Below, piece by piece: positions 46,890-58,116 of a stretch of DNA of 64,000 nucleotides. Position numbers and translations under genes: made by a program. Where the stretch lies: NCBI GenBank assembly GCA_021234155.1, contig JAJEKV010000011.1, positions 23,134,416 through 23,198,415 of the forward strand. Reading direction: 5' to 3'. How positions within the stretch are numbered: position 1 is the first letter of the stretch; every line of letters starts with the position of its first letter. The notes under the pieces are model-generated. The model was not told the DNA's origin. It was given only the letters and a program-made list of their open reading frames with translations, and ran no database searches. Source of the stretch: Isoetes taiwanensis (lineage: Eukaryota > Streptophyta > Lycopodiopsida > Isoetales > Isoetaceae).

Positions 46890-49800
46890 TCAATCCGAAG
46901 CGCCTGAAATATCAAAATCTTCCATGAGGTTAAACAAGCTTATGATATCTGTGCGCTCCATCCAAACATCCCTAAGATATGTACTCAATTTATGGGCTGG
47001 CATATCTAATAGTTCTCTTAGAGTCTGACCCTGTATACCATATCGATCTCTGATGTTCTCGTATGCTGAACATTCCAGAAAAACATGTTTCTCTGTTTCA
47101 ATTTCAAGGTCTAGACATCCTAAACAGAATCTCTCATTACGAGGTGTACCGTTCCACCTACCTGTTTCAATGTATAAGTGGTGTGATGATAACCGCAATT
47201 GAGAAATCAATATGCGGTTTTTTCTGCTAATGTTGGCAAGCAGATAATCTTGTTCTTCATATGTGTCCAAATTATTGATGTCATCTTAACATCCTTGTCA
47301 GGTTCGAGCCTCCACATTTCCTTTACCACATATGCTTTAACCTCCATATAAACTTCCTTATATTTATGTGACGTCGGCCAGATGTCTTGTCCAAGCCATT
47401 TAGCACACCATTTTTTCACTTCAGAATACCAACCTTTTTCCTTAGATTGTTCCAGGGCTAGGCGAGGAAATCTTTCCTCATCCATTGCCATAACCCTGTT
47501 AACGTACGCTATCGTTCTGCACAATGCTTCAGCCTCTAAGGGCAGCATACCTGTCTCTGCTAACATCATGCAATATGGTGTTTGTGGCTTTGCACCAAGC
47601 TCACTCAATAAGAAACGTTTCTGCACATTTTCAATAGCATTCCAGCATTTCTGGGATAATCCAGGCCCCCAAACTGGGCAACCATACAAGATGATTGGTT
47701 TCACTTGAACTCCAAAAAGTAATCTTCTTAATTTCCAATGTTCAAAGTTATTGAGCCTACATTGATGTATCATAGCATAGAAGGCCCGCAATCCTCCTGA
47801 AGCACGTTTTTGGGCAGCCCTTGTCCACCTGTAATTGCATGTCATATCAATTCCAAGATATTTATATTCTGTTACCTTTTGTAAGGGGATACCACCCACT
47901 GTAAATGTAGTGCAATCCTTGCTACCAAACACCATGATTTTTGACTTGTTTACATTAATCTGCATTTGCTTCAATAAGCAAAAGGACTCAAGCACATCTA
48001 GGTGTCTCTGTAGCCCGCCTGCATCCCTAGATATCAACACTATATCATCTGCAAACATTAGCAATTGCAGTACATACTTGCCAAGCCTTGCTCCCAAGCC
48101 ACCTAATCTCGTCATCCAACATTCAAGTTCATCAATGAGTAGCCCAAAAAGAGTAGGAGAGCACGGGCAGCCCTGTTTAACTCCAATTGTGTTTTTTATT
48201 TGATCAGATCCTGAGAAAGGAAAAGAGAGCTCAACCAGAACTTTATTATAAAGACATGCAACTGCTTTTCTCAATTCTATAGGAACTTGCAACCACTCAA
48301 GTCTTTCAGCAAGATGTGTACGATTCACTCTATCAAATGCTTTGGTTAAATCTATAAATGCCAAAAACCTCTTATTGCCTGCACCCTTCGCTCCTTCTGT
48401 GATCACTCTTAAAGTGACTAGATGGTCCAAGGTAGAATGATTCATACGAAACCCTGCTTGCCCTGGTGATCTTATATTCTGCTCATCTGCCCAGCAAGAA
48501 ATCTTATGCTCAAGCATTGAAGCAAAAAGTTTAGCAAATGTATTACTCACAAGAATGGTTCTATAGTTTCTTATGTCGTCTTTATCACCAGTCTTGTGCA
48601 CCGGCACAACTCTATTTAGACACCATTCTGTAGGAAAAAATCCTCTCAAAAGTGCTTCATTACATAAATCTGCCAAAAGGCTATATAGCTCATCTCCCCC
48701 CCATTTAAAAAGCTCTTTTGATATACCCTGTGAGTCACATGTGCGCCCATTTTTCATTTTTTTAAGGGCTATTTGTACATCTTCAAATCTGAATATGGGT
48801 ATAGCTTCTCCCACACAATCAAGACTACCTGTATCTATTGTGCTATATAACTCTGAAACCAGGGAAAGAAGATCATTTTTTGTTATATCACCAATTTCTG
48901 TCCTACTAGATGACCTGTTCCAGAAACGTTTTGGATCCCTATCCACTTCTTGCATCATTTTTTCCTGGTGCTTGCGGTTCCAATCTCTCTTTTTTTGCTT
49001 GACCAAATTCTTATATCGTTTATAAACTAGAGGATTCGTGGATTTCATGCATTCCTTTTTTGCCTTAAGGCAATCCGCGTCAAACCATTTATTATGGCTT
49101 CTCCTCTTAGAAGGGATGTAGCCAAAGACATCTCCAGCTGTATTGACTATGGCACTTATCAATCTGTTGCTTTTCTCTTCCAAGGATTTCTGTAAATGTA
49201 TCACCTCTAGTTCGGGTGCCAATGCATTTTCATATTTATCTGCCAATTTATATACAAGTTTTACTTTTGGGGGAGGAGATAAAGCAGCTGTGCATTTCAC
49301 AATGTTAGAAAAGGAATATGATCCGAATCTGGATTTCTTTCTAGAAATGTGAAATCTGTTACATACCCGATTGCCTCTGGATCTCCAAGCAGAAGATCAA
49401 TAGTACTACGTCCATTAGGCTGGGTACAAGTAAAACAGTTTGTGCCTGGAAATCTCGCAAGACCATTGAAAACAATAAAGTTAAAGGATTCACATAGATC
49501 AAGAACATGTGCACCCATCTTATTCTTTACAGTATCTGGCGACTAGCGTGGCCAACAGAACCTGTCATCTGAATGTTCATTCAACCATAAAATGTTTCCT
49601 TCATCTGAAAGCAATGATGCTTGTCTACTGCCAATTCTTCCATTCAAGTCTCCAGTTATAAACACCTTTCCATTTTGTCTGTATTTTGATATGTCTTCTG
49701 CAAGATACATAAAAGGATCTTCTGCACTCAATTCATTAGTCCCATATAGATGCCGGATATGGATCTAAAGGAGCAAAATACACAATAGCTATGTAAATCA

Positions 49801-50074
49801 CAGTCATACCTGAAGATATTTTCAGCCAGATGTACTGAGAGAATTTATCTTTGCTTACCAGTGTGACTGAATTAGCTATATTCTTTCGAATATAGCATGC
49901 AATACCGCCCCAACCTCGTCTACTGTTACCTTGGACGTTCCATACTGAATCTAGCAAAACAAATCCTGGTATATCCAAGACTCTATTGGTTTCGTGTTCC
50001 CAGGTTTCTATGAAAGCAAGCACATCATGTTCAGAAAACAACTGCAAGTTGCTGATTACTGTATTCTCGCTCAA
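46890..50074 (-). pseudogene. LINE ORF2 (endonuclease/RT), broken by several frameshifts
   Basis: Endonuclease frames: 50074-49736 (DVLAFIETWEHETNRVLDIP, RRGWGGIACYIRKNI), 49731-49543 (VFITGDLNGRIGSRQ) and 49518-49297 (RSTIDLLLGD, NPDSDHIPF), giving the E, GDxN and SDH catalytic motifs of APE-type nucleases. The RT frame 49300-47207 has GISKELFKWGG, NYRTILVSNTFAKLFASMLE, FLAFIDLTKAFDRVNR, GVKQGCPCSPTLFGLLIDEL and FADDIVLISRD, so its catalytic residues are intact. A frameshift near 47207-47270 leads to the tail FCLGCLDLEIETEKHVFLEC (C-x2-C...H-x4-C). At least three frame breaks make it inactive. Confidence 0.92.
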
Positions 50075-50116
50075 GCCATGTACATTCCAAACTAGAAAGC
50101 GGAGGGCCTCGCATCC

Positions 50117-50700
50117 CTATGTATTCCGGTGTCTAATCACCAATTTATTATTCACAATATAGGCATTTTTACCTTCCTCTTTCAGTTTTCGTACCTCGTC
50201 TAACAGCATTTTTCGTTCTTTCTGTTGCTGCAGAGTAAGATCATCATTAAGCCATATCTTATGACCTTTGAGATGACTTCTGTGTTGCATAACACGTGTT
50301 CTGGTTTCCACATTTCCAAATTTCAGCAAGATTGGTCTTGATCTGCCATCTATTCTCTTACCAATTCTTCTACAATGAATGTGTCCAGGATTGGCAAGAT
50401 GCATAATGTTCTGGAAAAGATCGTCTACTATTTCTGGAATATTTTCTCCTTCTTCCTCTTTGAGACCCACTACTAATATATTTTTGGATCTTAATGCTTT
50501 ATCCTCCTGTTCTGATAATTGGCTTCCGATTGAAGATGTTGGCTTCCGATTGAAGATGTGATCTGTGCTACCAACTGATCTGTCCCAGGAGGAATGCCAA
50601 AGCCTGTTTCAGTTCCTTGGTTATCTTGTAATTCCTCAATTTTCTCTTCTAGTTCATCAATGCCCTTTTTGAGCTTATTAATTTCTTCATGTAGGATTTC
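50117..50700 (-). pseudogene. LINE ORF1: coiled coil plus L1-ORF1p-like RRM
   Basis: The upstream part (about 50700-50560) is a coiled coil (EINKLKKGIDELEEKIEELQ). It is joined to an RNA-binding region read from 50470: KNILVVGLKEEEGENIPEIV, SRPILLKFGNVETRTRVMQH, GHKIWLNDDLTLQQQKERKM and EGKNAYIVNNKLVI. This is the arrangement of L1 ORF1p-type nucleic-acid chaperones. A 20-bp exact tandem duplication (50521-50540 / 50541-50560) shifts the frame between coiled coil and RRM; removing one copy would rejoin them. Confidence 0.8.
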
Positions 50701-50720
50701 TGCAGTTCTTATTTGGCTTG

Positions 50721-51621
50721 AAGTCTATTATTCCTAATAATTTATTGGAGTCTCTCTTCAAGCCTTGAGGAGGGAGTTCAATGTTGCAGATTTTTAAGCA
50801 TATGCATGCACGCGATAAAGAGACTTCTTGAAAAAAAAAGGGGTTTAATGTAGTTCTAATAGTTGATGTATCTAATTGCTTCATCGTCTGAACAAAATGC
50901 TCGAACTGTTAATCAACCAACCGTTTAAAGTGTTTAAAGTTTGGAGCAGACTGGTCCTTGAGCTGCTTTTAGAGCAATTTGGAGTACCTAGTGCCAAACT
51001 GATTGCGGGACAAAAATTAGGCCAATGTGTCATTCCAATAATGCAATGAGATCTCGCCAAAGTTGGATGCATCAATTGGATGCTGTGGATATGTTATGCT
51101 GGGGCATGAAATTTCGGAAGTGATAAAATCAAAGAGCACCTAAAATAGGGCTTGAAAAGTGTCAATAAGATAAACAGCCAAGGATATTCAGTGTCCAAGC
51201 TTGGGTAATAGATCTTTTCTCAAACATAACAATGGTAGTCTCTGCATTTATAATTAACAAGGCTACTTCCAAAGTAACAGGTTGGAAGAAAGAGATTACA
51301 ATTCGAGATTCGGTTGACTCGTGATTTGGTAGCTAATTCTGGCCCCAACTCTTTTAGTGTTTTGAAATGTCCAAGGCTCGAGATCGTGGTAAAACTGATT
51401 CTTATTTTAAGCACCCGGAATCCACTTCTCTGAAATGCTGTTTGTATGCTGTGAAGTTCATCCCCAAATCCATTTCTTTTGAATCTTTTGATCCGGAATG
51501 ATGGTTGTGTGTTATGGAAGTCATCACCAGAAATTGTGTTAAATGCATTCAGGGGACCTTATTCCTTTCACGTTGATATACAAGGACGTCATATGACACC
51601 TCAATCTGGAAATCTGGATCA
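50721..51621. other. Intergenic stretch between LINE and HPT gene
   Basis: It probably contains the 3' untranslated region of the phytyltransferase gene on its right side. ORFs 50881-51075 and 51220-51414 (-) show no domain. A plus-strand ORF at 51479-51688 is antisense to the last HPT exon and is not a gene. Confidence 0.5.
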
Positions 51622-54600
51622 CTTATCGCATGAATGGAAGGAGAAGATACTCCCCATAGAAAAGCTGCACAAGATATGTGCGAATTGAGTTAAAGATGCA
51701 GAGATTAGATTTTCCATTTTTCTCAGTGCGTACTTACTTTCCATATGAACATGTAACAGGATGTGATAGATGCCTTATTAGTTAAATCTGTGTTCTGCGC
51801 CTTCAGCCAAAGGAGACATGCCATCATTGCATGCCCTAGAGTCTAGTGCAAAAAACAGTGGCATTAGCTATGGCAACTAAAATTAGATCTTAAGGGGGAC
51901 TTCAAATCATGGACATACATACCATAGCAACCTTGCTCCACAAAATAGGAGATGTAACACCTACTGCGATAGCAACTGCATAGGCAGCTTCGAGCAGCCA
52001 AATGCACGACCAGAACACCTGCACAGTTCAGGATTTAAACTGCAGAAAGAAATACGTTATCGTTCACTACCTAATGCAACAACAACTGACCTTTTTCTGC
52101 CCCATCCGTACACTGAAGGAATTGATCCCAAAAATCTTATCACCTTCAACATCAGGGATGTCCTGCTTAATGAATCAAGTAATAAGTCCCCTATGCTACT
52201 TGGAATATGCTTTATGAAAAACGCCAAAATAATACCTTAAATAAAGCTATTACAATAGAGAAAAAACACATGAATCCTGTGGCAAACAAGAGAGGCCTGC
52301 TAAATATGGCCGGTCTTCCCAGAACAAAGACCTGCAGACATTTTTTTTAATATGAGCTTCATCCAGATAATAAGACCAATTATAACCTCCAAATATCATG
52401 CCCTACAAAGATAATTCTGACTTGTAAGGCCCCTGAAATGCATGTAACATGTGAGAGAAAATATTTCTATTCTTGTCCCATGGAAGAGCCAATTCTCAAA
52501 TATTGTATTTCAAATCAAGCTAAGTATTTAGGCGTCTTAAGCAAAATTAGAAAGGAATATTCAACTTGAGGCAAAATCATTTTCACCCCAAATATCTACC
52601 TCTGTCAGAATAGAACCCCAAATACCTGCATATGCAAATAAAATGCAATCTGAACCACCACTGCTCGAACACAAAGAATGCAGGCAGCAGCAGCCAATGC
52701 TGAACGTTTCCATCTCAAAAATGGCAGCTGTTACAAGGCAAATCATGATAATATGTTATTATGATCTACGTCATGGGAAACTCTAGAATGTTCAGAATAC
52801 CTCTGCCGAATATGCAGTCCCAAGTACAAGGCTTACAGTTAAGGCCCATAGCAAAGGGCTTGAACCCACCATCATGCCACATCCCATGCTCTGGAAGTTT
52901 GACAATATTAATTACTAATATCTTATTCTACCAAGTATATTATAAGTTACAAACCTTACCATAAGTGCGCAAAAGCCTATCAAACCTATCCCAGTAGCTA
53001 GGGAAAAATCTCCAGAAGCAAGGGGTAGGTATGGCTTATTTACCTATACATGCAAACCAAATTTCATTACCCAAATGTCACATGTTCAACGAATTGTTAA
53101 TGCATTGCAGAAGGGGTGGAGAAAGTTCCTTGCCTTATCAATCTTAATGTCATAGACCTGGTTCAAACCAACAATATAAACATTCATCAACAGAGCTGGT
53201 ACAAGCGCCTGCATAAATGGTGTTTATAAATGGTATTCAGATTACCGTCTTTCACTCTAAGGAGCAAACATTCCTTCCACATAGAGAACTATATTGCTCA
53301 TAGATGATTGAAGCAAACTGTCAGAATGAAAAGTTTTTCACTGCTCATTTACAGGAGAAAGCACCATAAGATGATCACGTTGGCATGTCAACGCTGTCAA
53401 AGTTACCTCGATGAGAGCTGTGATATTTATTAAACTGAACACTGTTATTGTTTAGAGTAAAAAACCTATAACATCCGAAGTCCTCATGTACATCGAATTG
53501 TTAAATAACTAAATTTCCAGTAATCTTGACCGCAAAGTGCCCTCATTGGCACTGTTTAATCAGCAATCAACACCGAAAGAGTAACGGAAGGAAGCCCTAA
53601 AGAAAATACAGTTTTGGATGCCTTAGTTTTGGATGCCTTGACAGACTAAGAAACCATGCACGTGCTTCAGAGCTAATACTATGAATCTAGAATTCAATCA
53701 AATTGGCTATGATGTGCTGTGACAAAGACCTATGTAAGATTAAGCAAAGCCAAGGTAAGCATTTCTTACATTGTTACCACAGCTAACAATATGTAGTTGA
53801 ATTTAACTTACTTGAAGCAACCCAACAAAAGACTTCAGAGAGATGTCAGCTGAGCTTTGAATTGCTAAGAGACAGATAGATACAACACCCAGAGCCTAAT
53901 AAAAAACGCTACATTAGTTTCAATAGTTTAACCAAGTAAATACTTCATGATGAAAGAGACTTTGCAGGCAGGTCATGCAAATGTTCACTAAAATGACCTC
54001 AGATAAATGAGCTCATGTCTCACAAGGAATCATGCAACTAGCTGCAGTGCATGTTGCTGCATGCCAATTATTAAATAGAATAGATATAACGTAAGCATGC
54101 ATAGCCATGAAGAAATGCAAAGAAGAAAGTCCTGATTGACTAATCATCTTCATCTACTTAAAACGTTCAGCATAGAATCTTACTGTCCCTATAATAGTGT
54201 GAGGACGGGAAAACCGGTAGAACGCATCTAACCAATTCACTGCAAGCTGTAAAACACTGTTATCCTCTGACGGTGTAGTGAGAGGAATGCCAATATTTTC
54301 TGCTGTAGAATATATCACAATCTTTGATTTTGTCCTAATTTCTCTCCATAATTTAGGCCCTCTGTGAAGACTTCCTCTGCATGCATCATTCGTATTGCAA
54401 ACCAAGCTTTCAAAAACTTGGCTTTCAAAAAAATGGCCATGTTTGCCATACAATAGACCGGTGCATGGTTTTCGATTCTGAATCATAAGATCATTCACTG
54501 CAGAGAGAACAAAATGACATTAAAATTATGCAGTCTTAACAAGTACTGATCATTTTGCAGCTTTGCCAATATTCAACAGCATTGGATTTTGAAACTAAAA

Positions 54601-54713
54601 GCTACCCAACATGTCTATCCGGGATTCTTGTCCGGTTCTCATTTCTACTTACCAAAGGCAGGATAAGAGATACATGTCTGATTGCCAAGTGAAGAAGAAG
54701 TACAGGGCGCCAT
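51622..54713 (-). CDS. VTE2: Homogentisate phytyltransferase (tocopherol synthesis), 12 exons
   Basis: This UbiA-type plastid inner-envelope prenyltransferase joins homogentisate and phytyl diphosphate, the committed step to tocopherols. Exons: 54713-54653, 54497-54184, 53895-53812, 53208-53134, 53043-52960, 52890-52801, 52727-52626, 52331-52236, 52162-52091, 52018-51923, 51842-51738, 51664-51622, with consistent phases; about 407 residues, close to Arabidopsis (393). [10 protein letters not shown] begins a Ser/Thr-rich transit peptide. Mature landmarks: [17 protein letters not shown], first metal-diphosphate motif [28 protein letters not shown], second motif [13 protein letters not shown] and [21 protein letters not shown] favours HPT over homogentisate solanesyltransferase. 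Intron 4 has a GC donor (AAG|GCAAGG, 53133). The last exon carries one T too many after its acceptor (51659-51663), shifting the conserved [10 protein letters not shown] end out of frame. Confidence 0.96.
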
Positions 54714-55127
54714 GCTCTGTGCCGAAAATTCGCATGCAATCTTCTAAAGGGTACACTTCATTGTATTCTGCCGTTTATCCCATTTTAAAACAGAATAAAG
54801 TGGATTCTTTTTTTTGGGCAGCCAATCAATGTTGACACACATCCCTTTTATACGCTTAAAAATGCTCAAAAGAGAATTGGGCAAACTTTCTTAATGCAAT
54901 ATAAAAATTCAGTCGGCGGTACCCTAGAACGATTTCATGTTCAAAATATCGACGTACTTGTGCCACGTCGCGAATTGATTTAAATTGAAAATGAATTGGC
55001 TTTTAAGAGCAATGGACACTTGTCCCCCGCCATACCACGTCGCGAATTGAATAGACATATTAGGTGAAAAGAATGCATCGCATACCAATATGATAAAATT
55101 GGATCGGCTATTTATTGCTATTCTCGG

Positions 55128-55222
55128 TCTAGTTGACATATGAGGTAAATGCATACAAATATGACAAATGGGTCTCGTTCTAGTTGACATATTAGGTAAA
55201 TGCATACAAATATGATAAATTG
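55128..55222. repeat. Tandem repeat, two units of about 52 bp
   Basis: TCTAGTTGACATAT(G/T)AGGTA followed by AATGCATACAAATATGA(C/T)AAAT occurs at 55128 and again at 55179. A diverged third copy (GACATATTAGGTGAAAAGAATGC) lies at about 55054. The GACATATTAG core links it to the repeat at 55912. Confidence 0.8.
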
Positions 55223-55911
55223 ATGTGAGTATGCTGTCGTGGAATACAAATTGTTCTCTAGGGGTAAAAATTATGCTACCAAAAACATGTGGAAACAATT
55301 CGTGTAGTGCTCATTGCCTCCTTCCTCCTATGGACCTAAGGGTCTGGATTGATGTGAGATATCAAACCCTCATGTCCATAGGAGGCAAATAAAATCATTC
55401 CTCGAGTCCGATGGTGTTCATGATTTAATTTGGCCGAATCGTCAAATCAAAGTTATTATAGGGCAAGACATTCTACAGTCATTGTTTGCTAGGTCTCTGT
55501 CTATCACCGTTGGAAGCAATCAAGAAGCCCTCTCCCATTTGCCTTAGGTCGGGTTCACATAAGCCATCATCACCATCACAGTCGTGGCAAATGGTCGCCC
55601 TTTTACGCCCACCGTCATGGGCCATGCTTGATTTCCACAGGCATAACAGGGCCCCTTTCAGGCAATTGTTGCATGCGAACCCAACCTTACTCGTAACCTT
55701 CAGCACCCACTGATTACTTAAGATTCCATAGGGTTTGAAAAGAAAACATGGATTTGAGGTGATCATGGGTGCGGAAGGCCACATCTGGCAACATACCTAC
55801 CTGCAAGTTTTCGAAGGGAGCTTAGCGACATCGCCGCTCGTAGTGCCACTTCCAAGTTCCTTCTTGAAACGTACACGTGGCGTAGGTTCCCCCATACTTA
55901 CCCAACTAGTT

Positions 55912-56022
55912 GACATATTAGCCAATGTATGACAAAATTCGTCATAAATCGTTAGCTCGCATAGGTTCCCTAATGACATATTAGTCAATGTATCACAAAA
56001 TTAGTCATAAATCGTTAGCTCA
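55912..56022. repeat. Tandem repeat, two units of 63 bp
   Basis: GACATATTAG(C/T)CAATGTAT begins both units (55912 and 55975), and each contains GTCATAAATCGTTAGCTC. They differ at only a few bases. Confidence 0.88.
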
Positions 56023-56310
56023 AATATTGCTTGGTAAGAAACCTCGTACTGTAATAAAGCAAAAACAAACATTTAATTGTATTGTCAATCCATTTCTAGT
56101 CCCTAAAGGTGGATTGACCATTGCTAGGAATGACTAAAAGATTGAAAGTCATCATTTCTATATGGACTATATTGCTCTTTCTAGTCCCTAATGGGTTAGG
56201 AAAGAGCGCCCATAACTTCCCAAGCATCAACATCATATTTCTATATTGCTTCAAGGCAAGGCCAAATTTCTGAAAGATTACTCAACTCTAGGAAAGATAT
56301 ACGTAACTTA

Positions 56311-56396
56311 ATTGCTAGCTTGCCATAATTTCTTCAACATGCCAAGTAGATTCTAATGGTAATTTGGTATGTACTTGGCTTCGTTTTTTAAAGAAG
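56311..56396. repeat. Dispersed repeat, copy 1 (partner 58861-58943)
   Basis: ATAATTTCTTCAACATGC, AAGTAGAT and TTGGTATGTACTTGGCTTC are shared in order with 58861-58943 at about 85-90 % identity by eye. Both copies end in a T-rich stretch. Confidence 0.8.
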
Positions 56397-56819
56397 ACGT
56401 GTAAATGTATCTTTTGCTTACTAAGTCATTCCATATCACTACAAAGGAGTCACGGAATATGTGACTTTGATGGACAAGGATGACAAAGACCAATTTGATT
56501 CTTGAAACCATCCCTTTGTTGTAGTTTTTGGAAAGGAAACTAATAGCATTGGCACCGCTCACAGATGTCGCTCACGGCGGGGCCTCCTGTCAATTTCCCA
56601 CCCGAAAAAAAAGGGCCTTAAAGTCTTGGCCCAAATGCCTTGTTTCTTCAGATCGAAATTTGTAGTCGATCGCCTATCGATCTGCCCGGCCCTTAACCCT
56701 GGAAGCGGAGTCATGGAAGAAAAACCGCCAGAAACACGCAGGAAAAAAATATCATGGGGCAAATTTCAAGCCCTCTGTTTTTTCATCAGCAGACTTTCAC
56801 CAATGAAAAAGTTCCTCCT

Positions 56820-56882
56820 GAAATTTCCTGGCGGCTGCCAAGCTCGCGGGCAGCACCGCTTGCGGCAGCCAGGAAATTTCAC
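56820..56882. repeat. Imperfect hairpin, G+C-rich
   Basis: GAAATTTCCTGGC...TGCC (56820-56839) is the inverse of GGCAGCCAGGAAATTTC (56864-56880); the left arm has three extra bases. The arms could form a 17-bp stem. Confidence 0.8.
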
Positions 56883-56989
56883 AATGTAAATGTTGCCTAG
56901 GCCACTTTCTGACGTTTGAGCCAATCGTAATTTGCCACGTGTCATGTATTCTTTTCGTGAATGTTGCTCTCTTTACTCACATTGTTATT

Positions 56990-57738
56990 TTAGGCGACAT
57001 TCTGTTCAACTTCTATTTTAGGGGACATTCTGCTCAATATTCTGCTCAACATTTTATCAAGCTCAACAAAATGAACTCGAGAACCATTAGAGAGAACAGT
57101 AGAATTTGCTGGCACAGGAACTGTCTCAAGCATTCTAGATGTAGCTATATCTTCCGTATATTTTGCTATGGCATCCCCCCCCAAACTCGGACACCATTTC
57201 TGACTCAAAATCACCTAATCCTCTACTACAAGACTCATCAGCTACAAACTGACCAAAGTTTGCTTCATCTTTTTTCTTTCCTTTTGTATGTCCCACAACA
57301 TTCTGCAAAATGTTAGTAATCTCTGCAAGAACAAAACATGCAGAAGCTTTAAAAACTTTACACAATAGAAGCTATAAGCAAACTATGAAAATGCAATGTA
57401 CCTTTCTCTGGAGCGTCCTTTTCAAGAAGATACACGTTCTTGATCAGCTTACTTTTCTTTAACAAAGCATTGAAGTTTTCATCAGTATCATTATAACTTT
57501 GTATATCGATAACCTGCTCATTGATCAAAGAAATAACTCCATTTGTATTATCCACTTCAGAATCTTCACAATTCAGAACTTCGGATTCATTACCTTCAAG
57601 ACTGTCCAGCTCAAAACTAGGAGCCGAATCCATGCCTAAACACTTCAACCTAGCATAACTTAGAATCACACCGAGATTCAAACTAAAAAACACTAAAAAC
57701 CAAAGCATTCTTTGTCTGCTTTCCATCGCACCTCCCAA
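56990..57738 (-). CDS. Small two-exon protein with N-terminal signal anchor, frame broken in a G run
   Basis: Exon 1 (57738-57402) begins MGGAMESRQRMLWFLVFFSL, with a hydrophobic helix (about residues 12-28) that would act as a signal peptide or membrane anchor. An acidic segment (DSLEGNESEVLNCEDSEVDN) and a Lys-rich helix follow. The donor is AAAG|GTACAT; exon 2 starts at 57322 after TTGCAG, with consistent phase (EITNILQNVVGHTKGKKKDE). In exon 2 a run of eight G (57175-57182 as C on plus) puts the frame out after EMVSEFGG. The adjacent frame continues DAIAKYTEDIATSRMLETVP to a stop at 56990, so one base fewer would give a single longer protein. I do not recognise the family. Confidence 0.55.
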
Positions 57739-58116
57739 GAATCAAGAAAAGGTACCTGATACAGGGAAATAAAGATATTAGGCGACATCCTGCAACATTT
57801 TCAAAGAAAAATCTGCACCTGCAGCAAGACTTACACAAACTCGGTTGCAAAAATGCCAAAACTCAGTGTAGAACTCGTCCTAAGGTTAGACAATGCCAGA
57901 GCTCGTCCTAGCACCCTAAGCACATAAGAAAATGAGGAAAGGCAGTGCTAACACTCAAAATTTTTTGAAAAAAAAGCTATGATCTAGCTTAAGCATGATG
58001 CAGCGCCTCGGATTTAACCTCCAAATCCGCCAGCGCCATCGCAGAACATCACAGCGCCATCGACGAAGCAGAGAGCACTCGTCGAACTTGCAGAAGGAAG
58101 GACAAAATGTCAGGTT

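Larger units (their letters stand above)
46778..50720 (-). mobile_element. Second LINE, different lineage, with (TTTAA)n tail
   Basis: The 3' end is a (TTTAA)n microsatellite (46778-46811) instead of poly(A). On the minus strand lie, in order, a coiled-coil plus RRM-like ORF1 (about 50700-50117), an endonuclease region (50074-49297) and a 697-residue reverse transcriptase (49300-47207), followed by a cysteine-rich C-terminal piece (47270-46890). This ORF1 type and the simple-repeat tail differ from the L1-like LINE at 22-29 kb. The 5' limit is uncertain and could extend to about 50880. Confidence 0.88.
54714..56989. other. Intergenic region with short tandem repeats, no supported gene
   Basis: It presumably holds the HPT promoter at its left end. 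ORFs such as 54924-55298, 55479-55784 (-) and 56626-56889 (+) show no domain. Repeats within it are listed separately. Confidence 0.5.

Noticed and set aside
47382-49025. Plus-strand ORFs of 107-150 residues across the second LINE
   Set aside because: They are antisense to the RT frame and have no domain of their own.
52002-52964. Plus- and minus-strand ORFs of 60-70 residues within the HPT gene
   Set aside because: They cross HPT exon-intron borders in the wrong frame; the spliced model explains the conservation.
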